The notes: generated by a model from the sequence alone, not told the origin. A stretch of 7,932 nt of DNA from JBOGXF01 sp050694275 (GCA_050694275.1 JBOGXF010000071.1:1-7932); one strand, 5' to 3'; positions 1 through 7,272 are shown, counted from the stretch's first letter. A program made the numbers and translations.

Positions 1-2
1 TC

Positions 3-1028
3 GACGGGCGGCCCGAAGAATCGCTTCGGGTCGATTCTCTGTTCAAGTCGTTCGAGGGGACCCCGGTGCTCCGGGGAGTCGACCTCGAGGTCCCGCGCGG
101 GGCCATCGTCGCGCTCCTGGGCCCCAGTGGCTGCGGCAAGACGACCCTGCTCCGGTGCATCGCCGGCCTCGAGCGTCCCGATTCGGGAACGGTCGCGATC
201 GGCGGGCGGGCACTGAGCGGGGCGGGAACCTTCGTCCCCCCCGAGGCTCGCCGCGTCGGGATGGTCTTTCAGGACTGGGCGCTGTTTCCACACCTGTCGG
301 TCGCGCGCAACGTCGGCTTCGGGCTGTCGCGCTCCGAGCGCCGGTCCGGCCGCGTCGAGGAGACACTCGCCATGGTGTCCCTCCAGGCGTTCGCCGAGAG
401 GCTGCCGGCTTTTCTCTCCGGAGGTCAGCAACAGCGCGTCGCGCTCGCGCGAGCTCTCGCCAATCGCCCGGCGGCGATCCTGCTAGACGAGCCGTTCTCG
501 AACCTCGACGCGACCCTGCGCACACAGATTCGCTCCGGCGTACAGGATCTCTTGATCGAGTTGGGGGTGACGACCTTGTTCGTCACCCACGACCAAGAAG
601 AGGCATTCGCCGTCGGCGAAATCGTCGCCGTCATGTTCGACGGAGTCGTCGTGCAGCAGGCGACTCCCGCGGAGATATACGAGACCCCGGCAACTGGGGC
701 GGTCGCCTCGTTCATTGGAGACGCCAACTTCCTGGCCGGACATGGGCGCGGCAGACGGGCCGAGACAAGCCTGGGCGAGATTCCCCTGTTGCGCGAGGTG
801 TTCGGGGAGGTCGACGTCATGATCCGGGCCGAGGAGCTTCTCGTCCATCCCGGGGACGACGCGGTGATCGAGACGGTCGAGTTCTACGGCCACGATGCCG
901 TGTACGCGTTGCGAACACACGGGGGATACCGCTTGCGGTCGCGGGTTCTCGCCTCCCCGGAGCTCCGCCCCGGGGAGGGCGTGTCGCTTAAGTACAGCGG
1001 CAAGCCCACGGTCGCCTTTCCTCGCTGA
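3..1028 (+). CDS. fbpC: Ferric iron ABC transporter ATP-binding protein (FbpC-like), 5' end outside window
   Basis: This is the ATPase subunit that powers a ferric-iron importer at the inner face of the membrane. The frame is open to the left edge and reads L-R-V-D-S-L-F-K-S-F before the first in-window GTG (66), which is typical ABC N-terminal sequence, so the true start lies upstream of the window. Visible motifs are Walker A GPSGCGKTT (120-146), the Q-loop in MVFQDWALFP (about 261-290), the signature LSGGQQQR (about 414-437), Walker B AILLDEP (about 477-497) and the H-loop histidine in FVTHDQEE (588-590). After about residue 235 comes a TOBE-like C-terminal region (FIGDANFLAG, then VMIRAEELLV) as in the FbpC/PotA/CysA group. 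Iron as substrate is inferred from the FbpA-like receptor and two-domain permease next to it. The gene precedes the receptor, whereas the usual order is A-B-C. It is separated from fbpA by about 110 bp carrying an iron-box-like site, so it may be transcribed separately. Confidence 0.9.
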   Translation, partial: DGRPEESLRVDSLFKSFEGTPVLRGVDLEVPRGAIVALLGPSGCGKTTLLRCIAGLERPDSGTVAIGGRALSGAGTFVPPEARRVGMVFQDWALFPHLSVARNVGFGLSRSERRSGRVEETLAMVSLQAFAERLPAFLSGGQQQRVALARALANRPAAILLDEPFSNLDATLRTQIRSGVQDLLIELGVTTLFVTHDQEEAFAVGEIVAVMFDGVVVQQATPAEIYETPATGAVASFIGDANFLAGHGRGRRAETSLGEIPLLREVFGEVDVMIRAEELLVHPGDDAVIETVEFYGHDAVYALRTHGGYRLRSRVLASPELRPGEGVSLKYSGKPTVAFPR

Positions 1029-1053
1029 CCCCGTCCCTGAAGTTAGCCGCCCC

Positions 1054-1084
1054 TTATGTGCTAGGTTCGGCAGACCTTACATAA
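1054..1084. repeat. Outer inverted repeat TTATGT...ACATAA framing the iron box
   Basis: TTATGT (1054-1059) and its exact reverse complement ACATAA (1079-1084) are separated by 19 bp and enclose the iron-box-like sequence. The symmetry centre of these arms (1069) is one base off that of the inner AGGT/ACCT arms (1070). The AT-rich arms stand out in very GC-rich DNA. They could be promoter elements, a second regulator's half-sites or flanks of an extended operator. No convincing -35/-10 pair was found here. Confidence 0.4.
1061..1079. promoter_or_regulatory. Putative IdeR/DtxR iron-box operator upstream of fbpA
   Basis: The 19 bases CTAGGTTCGGCAGACCTTA match about 15 of 19 positions of the actinobacterial IdeR/DtxR consensus TWAGGTTAGSCTWACCTWA. 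The AGGT (1063-1066) and ACCT (1074-1077) half-sites are symmetric about base 1070. IdeR and DtxR bind such sites when loaded with Fe(II) and repress iron-uptake genes. The site lies 60 bp upstream of the fbpA start, where it could block a promoter. The match was scored by eye against a remembered consensus; no matrix score was computed. Confidence 0.6.
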
Positions 1085-1124
1085 GTCCATCGGAGCCCCG
1101 TCCAAGCGGCGGTGGCCGGACAAG

Positions 1125-1130
1125 AGGAGG
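1125..1130 (+). promoter_or_regulatory. Shine-Dalgarno AGGAGG deciding the fbpA start
   Basis: A perfect AGGAGG lies 8 bases before GTG 1139. It excludes the upstream in-frame GTG at 1112, which would place the ribosome site inside the coding region and put a polar stretch ahead of the signal peptide. ATG 1148 is also in frame but is less well spaced (17 bases). Confidence 0.8.
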
Positions 1131-1138
1131 TCTTTGCC

Positions 1139-2143
1139 GTGATCGGCATGCTGAGCAGGATCGTCGCCCTCGCCGCGGTGTCTCTCGTGACCCTCGCGGC
1201 TTGTTCGGGAGAGGAAGACGCTCTGACGATCTACTCGGGGCGCGAAGAATCGCTCGTCGGGCCGCTCCTCGAGCGATTCTCCGAGGACACCGGCGTACCG
1301 ATCGAGGTTCGCTACGCGGATTCGGGCGAGCTCGCGTTGCTCATCGCCGAGGAGGGCGACGACACCCCAGCCGACGTCTTCTACTCGCAGAGCCCCGGCG
1401 CGGTCGGGTTCCTCCAGGAGCGCGGGCTCATCGGACGCCTCGGAATGGAGTCGCTCGAGGCGGTTCCCGCGCAGTACCGGAGCGACGAGGGTCGCTGGGT
1501 GGGGATCAGCGGGCGACAGCGTGTCCTCGTTTACAACGAAGGGATCGTCGATCGCTCCGACCTTCCCGATTCCGTATACGACCTCACCGAAGAGAGGTAC
1601 GCCGGCGAGGTAGCGATCGCTCCGACGAACTCGTCTTTCCAGGATTTCGTCACCGCGATGCGTCACATCGGGGGCGACGATGCGGCGCGCGACTGGCTCG
1701 AAGCCATGTCCGAGAACGGTGCCCCGACCTTCGCCGATAACAGCTCGATCGTCGCGGCCGTGGCGCGGGGCGAGGTCCCCATGGGTCTGGTGAACCACTA
1801 CTACAACGAGCAAGCCCTCGCCGAGGATCCTTCGCTTGCCTCTCGCAACTATCAGTTCCCCGACGAGGATCTCGGCTCTCTTCTTCTCGTCACGACCGTG
1901 AGCGTGCTCGAGGCATCCGACGACGACGACCGTGCCGAGCGCTTTGTCGAGTTCCTGCTGTCCGACGAGGCGCAGGAATACTTCGGGCAGGAGACATTCG
2001 AGTACCCGCTGGTCGCGGGGGTCGAGGCGTCCGATGCGGTGCAACCGCTGGATTCCCTCCAGGTTCCCGAATTCGATATCGACGATCTCGGCGGCGATCT
2101 CGCGACCACGGCGCGCATGATCGAGGAGAGTGGGCTCCGGTAG
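1139..2143 (+). CDS. fbpA: Ferric iron ABC transporter substrate-binding lipoprotein (FbpA-like)
   Basis: This is the extracellular receptor that captures Fe(III) and delivers it to the permease. With the GTG start at 1139 it has 334 residues. The N-terminus is a lipoprotein signal peptide with basic residue R7, a hydrophobic core and lipobox L19-A-A-C22, so the mature protein is probably lipid-anchored, as expected in a Gram-positive cell. The fold signature LTIYSGREESLV (from residue 29), the block RVLVYNEG (Y132), the tyrosine pair in VNHYYNEQ (Y221, Y222) and the C-terminal YFGQETFEYPLVAGV match Fe(III)-binding proteins. The pair corresponds to Tyr195/Tyr196 of Haemophilus FbpA. The histidine that ligates iron there (His9) appears to be Glu36 here, next to Arg35, while Y132 sits where the tyrosine-rich FbpA class has a third tyrosine. 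The chain is notably acidic. The gene overlaps the permease gene by 14 bp. Iron is the best-supported substrate, not proven. Confidence 0.88.
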   Translation: MIGMLSRIVALAAVSLVTLAACSGEEDALTIYSGREESLVGPLLERFSEDTGVPIEVRYADSGELALLIAEEGDDTPADVFYSQSPGAVGFLQERGLIGRLGMESLEAVPAQYRSDEGRWVGISGRQRVLVYNEGIVDRSDLPDSVYDLTEERYAGEVAIAPTNSSFQDFVTAMRHIGGDDAARDWLEAMSENGAPTFADNSSIVAAVARGEVPMGLVNHYYNEQALAEDPSLASRNYQFPDEDLGSLLLVTTVSVLEASDDDDRAERFVEFLLSDEAQEYFGQETFEYPLVAGVEASDAVQPLDSLQVPEFDIDDLGGDLATTARMIEESGLR

Positions 2144-3743
2144 CGCGAGTCATGGCCGGCGCGCCGCGTGGTGGCTCACCACCGTGGCCTCAATCGTCGC
2201 GGGATTGTTCGCGGCGCCCTTCCTTTATCTCCTGATCCGAAATCTGTCCGAGGGCGGAAGCCTCTGGTCCTTCCTGACAACGGGTCGGGCGATCGGGCCT
2301 CTGCTCCGAAGCGTCGTCCTGGCGACCGCGGTGGCCGCGGCCGCCGCGACAGTCGGGACCGCCGCCGCGTGGCTGGTGACGCGGACCGATCTCCCGGGCA
2401 AGCACCTGTGGCGCGTTCTGTTGCCGCTGCCGCTGGTTATCCCGTCGTTCATCGGCGCGTTCGTCCTCCTTGCTGCGTTCGCGCCCGGGGGGCTGCTCGA
2501 AGCCGCCCTGCAACCGCTGGGGGTCCAACGGCTTCACAGCGTGCACGGATTCTGGGGGTCGTTCATCGTGCTCACCCTGTTCACCTATCCCTACGTCTAT
2601 CTCCCCACAGCCGCCCGCCTGCGCCAGCTTCCATCCTCCCTCGAGGAGTCGGCGCGTCTTCTGGGACGGGCACCGGCGGCGGTGTTCAGAACCGTGGTGC
2701 TGCCCCAGTGTCGGGCGGCGATCCTCGCGGGCACGCTCCTCGTCTTCCTCTATTCGGTGAGCGACTTCGGGGTCGTCCAGCTCATGCGATACGACACCCT
2801 GACGCGGGTCATCTACTCGACCCGGCTCATCGACCGCGTTACGTCCTTGACGCTGAGCCTTCAACTCGGCGTGCTCGCGCTCGCGGTCGTCGCGGCGGAG
2901 CGCGCGGTTACGAGCGGGGCGCGAGCGCTGCGGGGACCGCGCGGCACACGCCCGTTGCGGGTTGGTCTTGGCCGGTGGAAGAGCGCGGCGCTCGGGGGCA
3001 TGGCTCTTCTGCTCGCCCTCGCGCTCGCCGCGCCGGTCGGGGTGATGGCGTGGTGGGCCACCCGCGGCGTGTTGCGCGGGACGGCAGGGGGCGGCGCGAG
3101 CTACGCGGGCCTGGGGGGTCTTGCCGGTCCCGCCGTCAATACTTCGTTCGTGAGCGTCGCCGGCGCGATTTTGGCGGTTCTGCTCGTCCTACCCGTCGCC
3201 TACCTCACGGTGCGGTACCGAAGCCGCGTGGGAGACGTCGCGAACGCAGTGATCGTGGGCGGCTTCGCGCTTCCGGGTCTTGCGATCGCCCTCGCTCTCG
3301 TGGTCTGGACGGTGGGAGGGCCGGGGATCCTCGGAGCGCTCTATCAGAGTCTTCCGCTCTTGGTTCTCGCTTACGTGATCCACTTCGGTGCGCAATCCAT
3401 GCGAACCGCGCAGGTTGCGCTCGCCGGGGTCCCCCCCGGCGTCGAGGACGCGGCGAAGACGTTGGGAGCCGGGCGCGTGCGTCGTTTGATGAGTGTCGAA
3501 CTGCCGCTCATGGTTCCGGGTTTGCTCGCCGGTGGGGGGCTCGTCCTGCTGTCCGTGATGAAGGAGCTGCCCGCCACACTTCTCCTCGCGCCCACCGGAT
3601 TTCAGACCCTGGCGACGAAGATCTGGCAGGCGACTCAGAGCGCGTTCTTCGCGGACGCGAGCATCGCCGCCCTGGTCCTCATCACGCTGTCGGGAGTGCT
3701 GACGTGGCTACTGGTCATCAGGCGTGGAGACACGCTCGTGTGA
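2130..3743 (+). CDS. fbpB: Ferric iron ABC transporter permease, fused two-domain (FbpB-like)
   Basis: This is the membrane channel subunit of the importer, 537 residues, with many hydrophobic segments consistent with about 12 transmembrane helices in two homologous halves. Each half carries the cytoplasmic EAA loop that docks the ATPase: E172-E-S-A-R-L-L-G, leading to VVLPQCRAAILAG, and E439-D-A-A-K-T-L-G, leading to VELPLMVPGLLAG. This duplicated layout is typical of FbpB/SfuB iron permeases. The start is the GTG at 2130: the frame has a stop at 2118-2120, and the next in-frame GTG (2184) would cut into the first membrane segment. The start lies inside the end of fbpA (14-bp overlap). An AGGAG at 2124-2128 is too close to serve normally, so translational coupling to fbpA is likely. 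The C-terminus ends in a short cytoplasmic tail after the last helix. No defect is seen. Confidence 0.9.
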   Translation: MGSGSASHGRRAAWWLTTVASIVAGLFAAPFLYLLIRNLSEGGSLWSFLTTGRAIGPLLRSVVLATAVAAAAATVGTAAAWLVTRTDLPGKHLWRVLLPLPLVIPSFIGAFVLLAAFAPGGLLEAALQPLGVQRLHSVHGFWGSFIVLTLFTYPYVYLPTAARLRQLPSSLEESARLLGRAPAAVFRTVVLPQCRAAILAGTLLVFLYSVSDFGVVQLMRYDTLTRVIYSTRLIDRVTSLTLSLQLGVLALAVVAAERAVTSGARALRGPRGTRPLRVGLGRWKSAALGGMALLLALALAAPVGVMAWWATRGVLRGTAGGGASYAGLGGLAGPAVNTSFVSVAGAILAVLLVLPVAYLTVRYRSRVGDVANAVIVGGFALPGLAIALALVVWTVGGPGILGALYQSLPLLVLAYVIHFGAQSMRTAQVALAGVPPGVEDAAKTLGAGRVRRLMSVELPLMVPGLLAGGGLVLLSVMKELPATLLLAPTGFQTLATKIWQATQSAFFADASIAALVLITLSGVLTWLLVIRRGDTLV

Positions 3744-3868
3744 CGAACCGAATCAGTAGCGACAGCCACAAGAAGCGTCGATTTGTTCGTGGGGCCGATG
3801 CGACCTCGTCGGCGTTCCGTCGCTGGTCGCTTAGACGCACCGAACTACCGCGTGAGTAATCATCGCCC

Positions 3869-3874
3869 TACAAT
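3869..3874 (+). promoter_or_regulatory. Possible -10 element (TACAAT) for the ferritin gene
   Basis: TACAAT matches five of six positions of TATAAT and lies 34 bp upstream of the ferritin ATG, in the 165-bp spacer after fbpB. No good -35 hexamer sits 16-18 bp upstream, so this is weak support for an independent ferritin promoter. No IdeR-like box was found in this spacer; the nearest look-alike (about 3831-3849) matches only about 8 of 19 positions. Confidence 0.3.
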
Positions 3875-3908
3875 CCGCGTTGACTGCCATCAAAAGAAGG
3901 GACCTGCG

Positions 3909-4403
3909 ATGCTGACCAAAAAGGTCGAGAAAGCGATGAACGATCAGCTCAAAGAGGAGCTGCAGTCCGCGTATGTGTACCTCGACATGTCGGCGTACTG
4001 CGAGTCGGAGAGCCTCCCGGGCTTCGCCCACTGGCTGCGGGAACAGTTCAAAGAGGAGCTCGACCACGCGCTGCGGTTCTACACCTTCATCTGCGATCGA
4101 GACGGCAAGGTCGAGCTCCAGGCACTGGACAAGCCCAAGGGGAAGTACTCGTCGGTGCTCGACGTGTTCGACCAGTCACTCGAGAACGAGCGCGCCGTCA
4201 CTCGCTCGATCCACGACCTCTACTCACTGGTCGTCGGCGAGCGGGACTACGCGGCCCAGGCGTGGCTCGACTGGTTCGCGACCGAACAGGTCGAGGAGGA
4301 GAAGATGGTCGGTCAGATCGTCGACTCCCTCAAGCGGATCGGGGACCGGGGCGACGCGCTGTACCTACTCGACAAGGAGCTCGGGGGCCGCACCGCACCG
4401 TAG
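3909..4403 (+). CDS. ftnA: Bacterial non-haem ferritin
   Basis: Ferritin oxidises Fe(II) with oxygen or peroxide and stores Fe(III) mineral inside a 24-subunit cytoplasmic shell. The 164-residue product is the usual length (E. coli FtnA is 165). The ferroxidase ligands fall at the same numbers as in E. coli FtnA: E17, E50, H53, E94, Q127 and E130, in the blocks LKEELQSAYVY, FKEELDHALRF, LENERAVTR and WFATEQVEEEK. The C-terminal LYLLDKELGG matches the end of the family. A longer in-frame extension back to 3783 exists, but its sequence is arginine-rich and not ferritin-like. ATG 3909, 7 bases after an AAGGG Shine-Dalgarno (3897-3901), gives the canonical N-terminus. Haem-ligand context typical of bacterioferritin is not apparent. 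It follows the iron importer in the same direction and precedes polA by 31 bp, so polA may be partly read from the ferritin promoter. Confidence 0.95.
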   Translation: MLTKKVEKAMNDQLKEELQSAYVYLDMSAYCESESLPGFAHWLREQFKEELDHALRFYTFICDRDGKVELQALDKPKGKYSSVLDVFDQSLENERAVTRSIHDLYSLVVGERDYAAQAWLDWFATEQVEEEKMVGQIVDSLKRIGDRGDALYLLDKELGGRTAP

Positions 4404-4434
4404 AGGTCGCGTACCCGGGCGGTAGTCTCGCGGG

Positions 4435-7146
4435 ATGCCCCCGAAGAAAACCGCGAAGAAGCTCAAGCTGCTGCTGCTCGACGGCCATTCGCTCGCGTTC
4501 CGGGCGTTCTACGCGCTTCCGGAAGACCTTCAGACATCCGACGGCACGCACACCAACGCCGTGTACGGCTTCACCTCGATGCTCATCAAGCTGCTGCAAG
4601 AGGAGAAGCCCGATCACATCGCGTGCTGCTTCGATCGGGGAGAGCCCCTCGAGCGCACGGCCGAGTTCGCCGATTACAAGGCGACTCGCACCGAGGCCCC
4701 CGAGACGTTCGGCCCCCAGCTTCCGCTCATCCTCGAGGTGCTGAAGGTCATGGAGATCCCGGTCTACGACCTTCCCGGGCACGAGGCCGACGACCTCATC
4801 TCTTATCTCGCGCGCATGGGGGCCGAGAAGGAAGTGGACGTGCGCATCGTCACCGGCGACCGAGACTTCTTCCAGCTCGTCGACGACGACATTCACGTCC
4901 TCTACAACCGGCGGGGGATCACCGACATCGTCGAGATGGATGCCAAGGCGGTCGAGGAGCGCTACGGCGTGCCCCCCGACAAGTACGTTGATCTCAAGGC
5001 GCTCGAGGGCGATCCCTCCGACAACCTCCCGGGCGTCCCCGGCGTGGGAACGAAAACCGCCGCCAAGCTGATCCAGAAGTACGGGAGCGCGGAGGCCGCG
5101 TGCGAGCACGCCGCCGAGCAGACGCCGAAGCTGTCCAAGAACCTCACCGAGTGCGCCGAGCAGGTCGCGCTCAACAAGAAGCTGTCGAGGCTCGTCGAGG
5201 TGCCGATCGAAGAGGTTGGCCTGGCGGATCTCAAGATGGGCGCGTGGGACATCGACGCGGTGCGAGAGCTGTTCGTCTCGCTCGAGTTCCGCACGTTGCT
5301 CGAGCGCCTGCTGTCGGACCTACCGGAGGCGCCCGAGGGAGAAGGTCAACCGTTCGAGGTCGACGTCCTCGCCGTGTCCGACCCCGCCGGCCTTCGCTCG
5401 CTCGCGTCCACCCTCGCCGCGTCGGACGGTTTCTCGATCGAGATCGTCCCGTCGTCCCCGCGCGGGGGACCGCGTGCGCTGGCGCTCTCGTGGGGCGACG
5501 GGAGCGCGGCGTACATCCCCGTCGGCGCAGCCGGCGTGTCGCAAGAAGAGCTCGCGGGCGCCCTCCGAGCCGTGCTCGAGGACGAGACCGTGCCCAAGAC
5601 GGTGCACGGGGGCCGAGGCGCGCTGGTCGCCCTGTCGGCCATCGGGATCGAACTCGAGGGCCTGGCCCTCGACACACACATCGCTGCGTACCTGCTCGAG
5701 CCGGGCGCGTCGGCCTATTCGATCGACGAGGTCGCGCGCCGCTACACGGGGCGCGAGCTGCGAGCCGTCGAGCCGGTCGAGCGACCGGAGGAGGAGGCCC
5801 AGGCCTCTCTCGACCTCGGCGGGGACGAGCTCGATCCCGGACAGGCCGAGGACGCTTGTCTGAGGGCCCTGGCGATCGTGGAGATCGCGGCGGCGGTCGA
5901 GCCCGAGCTCGAGCGTCTGGGGATGAAAGAGCTCTATCGGGACATCGAGCACCCGCTCATCGGCGTGCTCGCCGGCATGGAGCGCACCGGGGTGAGCATC
6001 GATCTCGACTACCTGTCGGAGATGGCGCGCGACCTCGACAAGAGCATCGCCGAGCTCGAGGCCGAGTGCTACGAGCTCGCCGGTGAGAGAATCAATCTCG
6101 GTTCACCTCCGCAGCTTCGAGTTCTCCTCTACGACAAGCTCGGACTCAAGACGACCCGCCGCACCAAGACCGGGCTCTCGACCGACGCCCGCGCCCTCGC
6201 CCAGCTCGTCGACCAGCATCCGTTCGTGCAGAAGCTGCTCGACTATCGCGAGCTGGCGAAGCTCAAGAACACTTACGTGGACGCGCTGCCGCCGCTCGTG
6301 GATCCGAAAGATGGGCGGCTGCACACGACCTACGACCAGACCGCCACCGCCACGGGGCGGCTGTCGAGCACCAATCCCAATCTTCAGAACATCCCCGTGC
6401 GCACCGAGCTCGGCCGGAAGATAAGGCGCGCTTTCGTTCCCGAGGCCGGACACGTCCTGATGTCGGTGGACTACTCGCAGATCGAGCTACGGGTGATGGC
6501 TCATCTGTCCGAGGACCCGATCCTGCTCGAGGTCTTCAAGAAGAAGGAAGACGTGCACGCCGCGACCGCGAGCCGTGTCTTCTCGCTCGATCCGAGCAAG
6601 CTTCAGGTCAAACATCGCTCGGCGGCCAAGATGATCAATTTCGGATTGCAGTACGGCATGGCCGCCCCCGGTCTCGCCGAACGACTGAACGTGCCGGTGG
6701 CCGAGGCGGAGGAGATCATGGACGCGTACTTCGAACAGTTCGCCGGGGTCAAGGAGTACCTCGATTCCAACGTCACAAAGGCCTACGCCGATGGCTACAC
6801 GACGACGATGTTCGGACGGCGAGCGATCATCGGTGAGCTCGGCAGCGGCAACCCGCGCATCCGCGCCATCGGCGAGCGTAGAGCGCTCGCCTCTCCGATC
6901 CAGGGCTCGGCCGCCGACATCATGAAGCTGGCGATGATCAACGTGGATCGCGCGCTGCGCTCCTCACAGCTCTCCACTCGCATGATCTTGACCGTGCACG
7001 ACGAACTCGTGTTCGAGGTCCCCACCAAAGAAGAGAGTGCGGCCGCAGAGCTCGTCACCCGGGAGATGACCGGGGTGTACGAGATGAAGCTCCCACTTGA
7101 GGTCGACGTCTCGTTCGGGTCGAGCTGGGCCGACGCCAAAGGCTAG
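4435..7146 (+). CDS. polA: DNA polymerase I, proofreading domain apparently inactive
   Basis: PolA fills gaps and removes RNA primers during Okazaki-fragment processing and excision repair. The 903-residue chain has the three family domains. The 5' nuclease (about 10-300) keeps metal-binding residues D16 (LLLDGHS), E117/D119/D120 (GHEADD), D142/D144 (TGDRD) and D193/D196 (GDPSDN), plus a helix-hairpin-helix GVPGVGTKTA. The central 3'-5' exonuclease-like domain (about 310-490) lacks key acids: the position of E. coli Asp355 is E336, Glu357 is V338 and Asp424 is A396; only D473 (Asp501) remains. Proofreading loss is known in mycobacterial PolA. The polymerase domain (about 500-903) has motif A VDYSQIE (D679), motif B with R728, K732, F736 and Y740, and motif C VHDE (H855, D856, E857). 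The Shine-Dalgarno before ATG 4435 is weak and the gap from ferritin is only 31 bp. No frameshift is seen. Confidence 0.97.
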   Translation: MPPKKTAKKLKLLLLDGHSLAFRAFYALPEDLQTSDGTHTNAVYGFTSMLIKLLQEEKPDHIACCFDRGEPLERTAEFADYKATRTEAPETFGPQLPLILEVLKVMEIPVYDLPGHEADDLISYLARMGAEKEVDVRIVTGDRDFFQLVDDDIHVLYNRRGITDIVEMDAKAVEERYGVPPDKYVDLKALEGDPSDNLPGVPGVGTKTAAKLIQKYGSAEAACEHAAEQTPKLSKNLTECAEQVALNKKLSRLVEVPIEEVGLADLKMGAWDIDAVRELFVSLEFRTLLERLLSDLPEAPEGEGQPFEVDVLAVSDPAGLRSLASTLAASDGFSIEIVPSSPRGGPRALALSWGDGSAAYIPVGAAGVSQEELAGALRAVLEDETVPKTVHGGRGALVALSAIGIELEGLALDTHIAAYLLEPGASAYSIDEVARRYTGRELRAVEPVERPEEEAQASLDLGGDELDPGQAEDACLRALAIVEIAAAVEPELERLGMKELYRDIEHPLIGVLAGMERTGVSIDLDYLSEMARDLDKSIAELEAECYELAGERINLGSPPQLRVLLYDKLGLKTTRRTKTGLSTDARALAQLVDQHPFVQKLLDYRELAKLKNTYVDALPPLVDPKDGRLHTTYDQTATATGRLSSTNPNLQNIPVRTELGRKIRRAFVPEAGHVLMSVDYSQIELRVMAHLSEDPILLEVFKKKEDVHAATASRVFSLDPSKLQVKHRSAAKMINFGLQYGMAAPGLAERLNVPVAEAEEIMDAYFEQFAGVKEYLDSNVTKAYADGYTTTMFGRRAIIGELGSGNPRIRAIGERRALASPIQGSAADIMKLAMINVDRALRSSQLSTRMILTVHDELVFEVPTKEESAAAELVTREMTGVYEMKLPLEVDVSFGSSWADAKG

Positions 7147-7197
7147 TGGGGCACAAGCCATCCGATCGCCTCCGAGCTTCGTATTACCTGCGGGACG

Positions 7198-7241
7198 GCC
7201 TCCCCGGCTACCGATGCTCTAACGCGCCGGCGTAGGGAGGC
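7198..7241 (+). other. GC-rich hairpin in the polA-CHRD spacer
   Basis: GCCTCCC (7198-7204) pairs with GGGAGGC (7235-7241), and CGGC (7205-7208) can extend the stem with GCCG (7226-7229), leaving a 5-base bulge on the right side and a 17-base loop. No T-run follows, so a classical terminator is not supported. It could slow or end polA transcription or lie in the 5' leader of the CHRD gene. The rest of the 126-bp spacer shows nothing clear. Confidence 0.3.
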
Positions 7242-7260
7242 GGAAGAGTGGTATCGGGCG

Positions 7261-7267
7261 AAGGAGG
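7261..7267 (+). promoter_or_regulatory. Shine-Dalgarno AAGGAGG of the CHRD gene
   Basis: A full-length AAGGAGG ends 5 bases before ATG 7273. It settles the start of the CHRD-domain gene, agrees with the signal peptide beginning there, and suggests efficient translation. Confidence 0.8.
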
Positions 7268-7272
7268 CGGCG

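Noticed and set aside
1061..2044. Long open frame on the - strand opposite fbpA (327 codons)
   Set aside because: It mirrors fbpA in a high-GC gene, its product has no recognisable family features, and the + strand gene has a lipobox, FbpA motifs and a perfect Shine-Dalgarno.
3800..3830. GCGACC/GGTCGC inverted repeat as a terminator after fbpB
   Set aside because: Only 6 bp with a 19-base loop and no T-run; such repeats are expected by chance in DNA this GC-rich.
3831..3849. Possible second IdeR-like box before ferritin
   Set aside because: Only about 8 of 19 consensus positions match and the half-sites are not symmetric.
2168..3859. Long + strand open frame overlapping the permease (563 codons)
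   Set aside because: The product is Arg/Gly/Ala-rich low-complexity sequence typical of a shifted frame in GC-rich DNA; the permease frame has two EAA motifs and membrane helices.
3783..3908. In-frame N-terminal extension of ferritin
   Set aside because: The extra 42 codons do not resemble ferritin, and ATG 3909 has a well-spaced Shine-Dalgarno and gives the canonical ferritin N-terminus.
5100..6086. Long + strand open frame inside polA (328 codons)
   Set aside because: It is an Arg-rich shifted-frame shadow; the polA frame across it holds the aligned PolA domains without interruption.
7199..7241. tRNA-like stretch (GCTACCGATGCTCTAAC) in the polA-CHRD spacer
   Set aside because: It does not fold into a cloverleaf on either strand and has no recognisable T-arm or anticodon arm.
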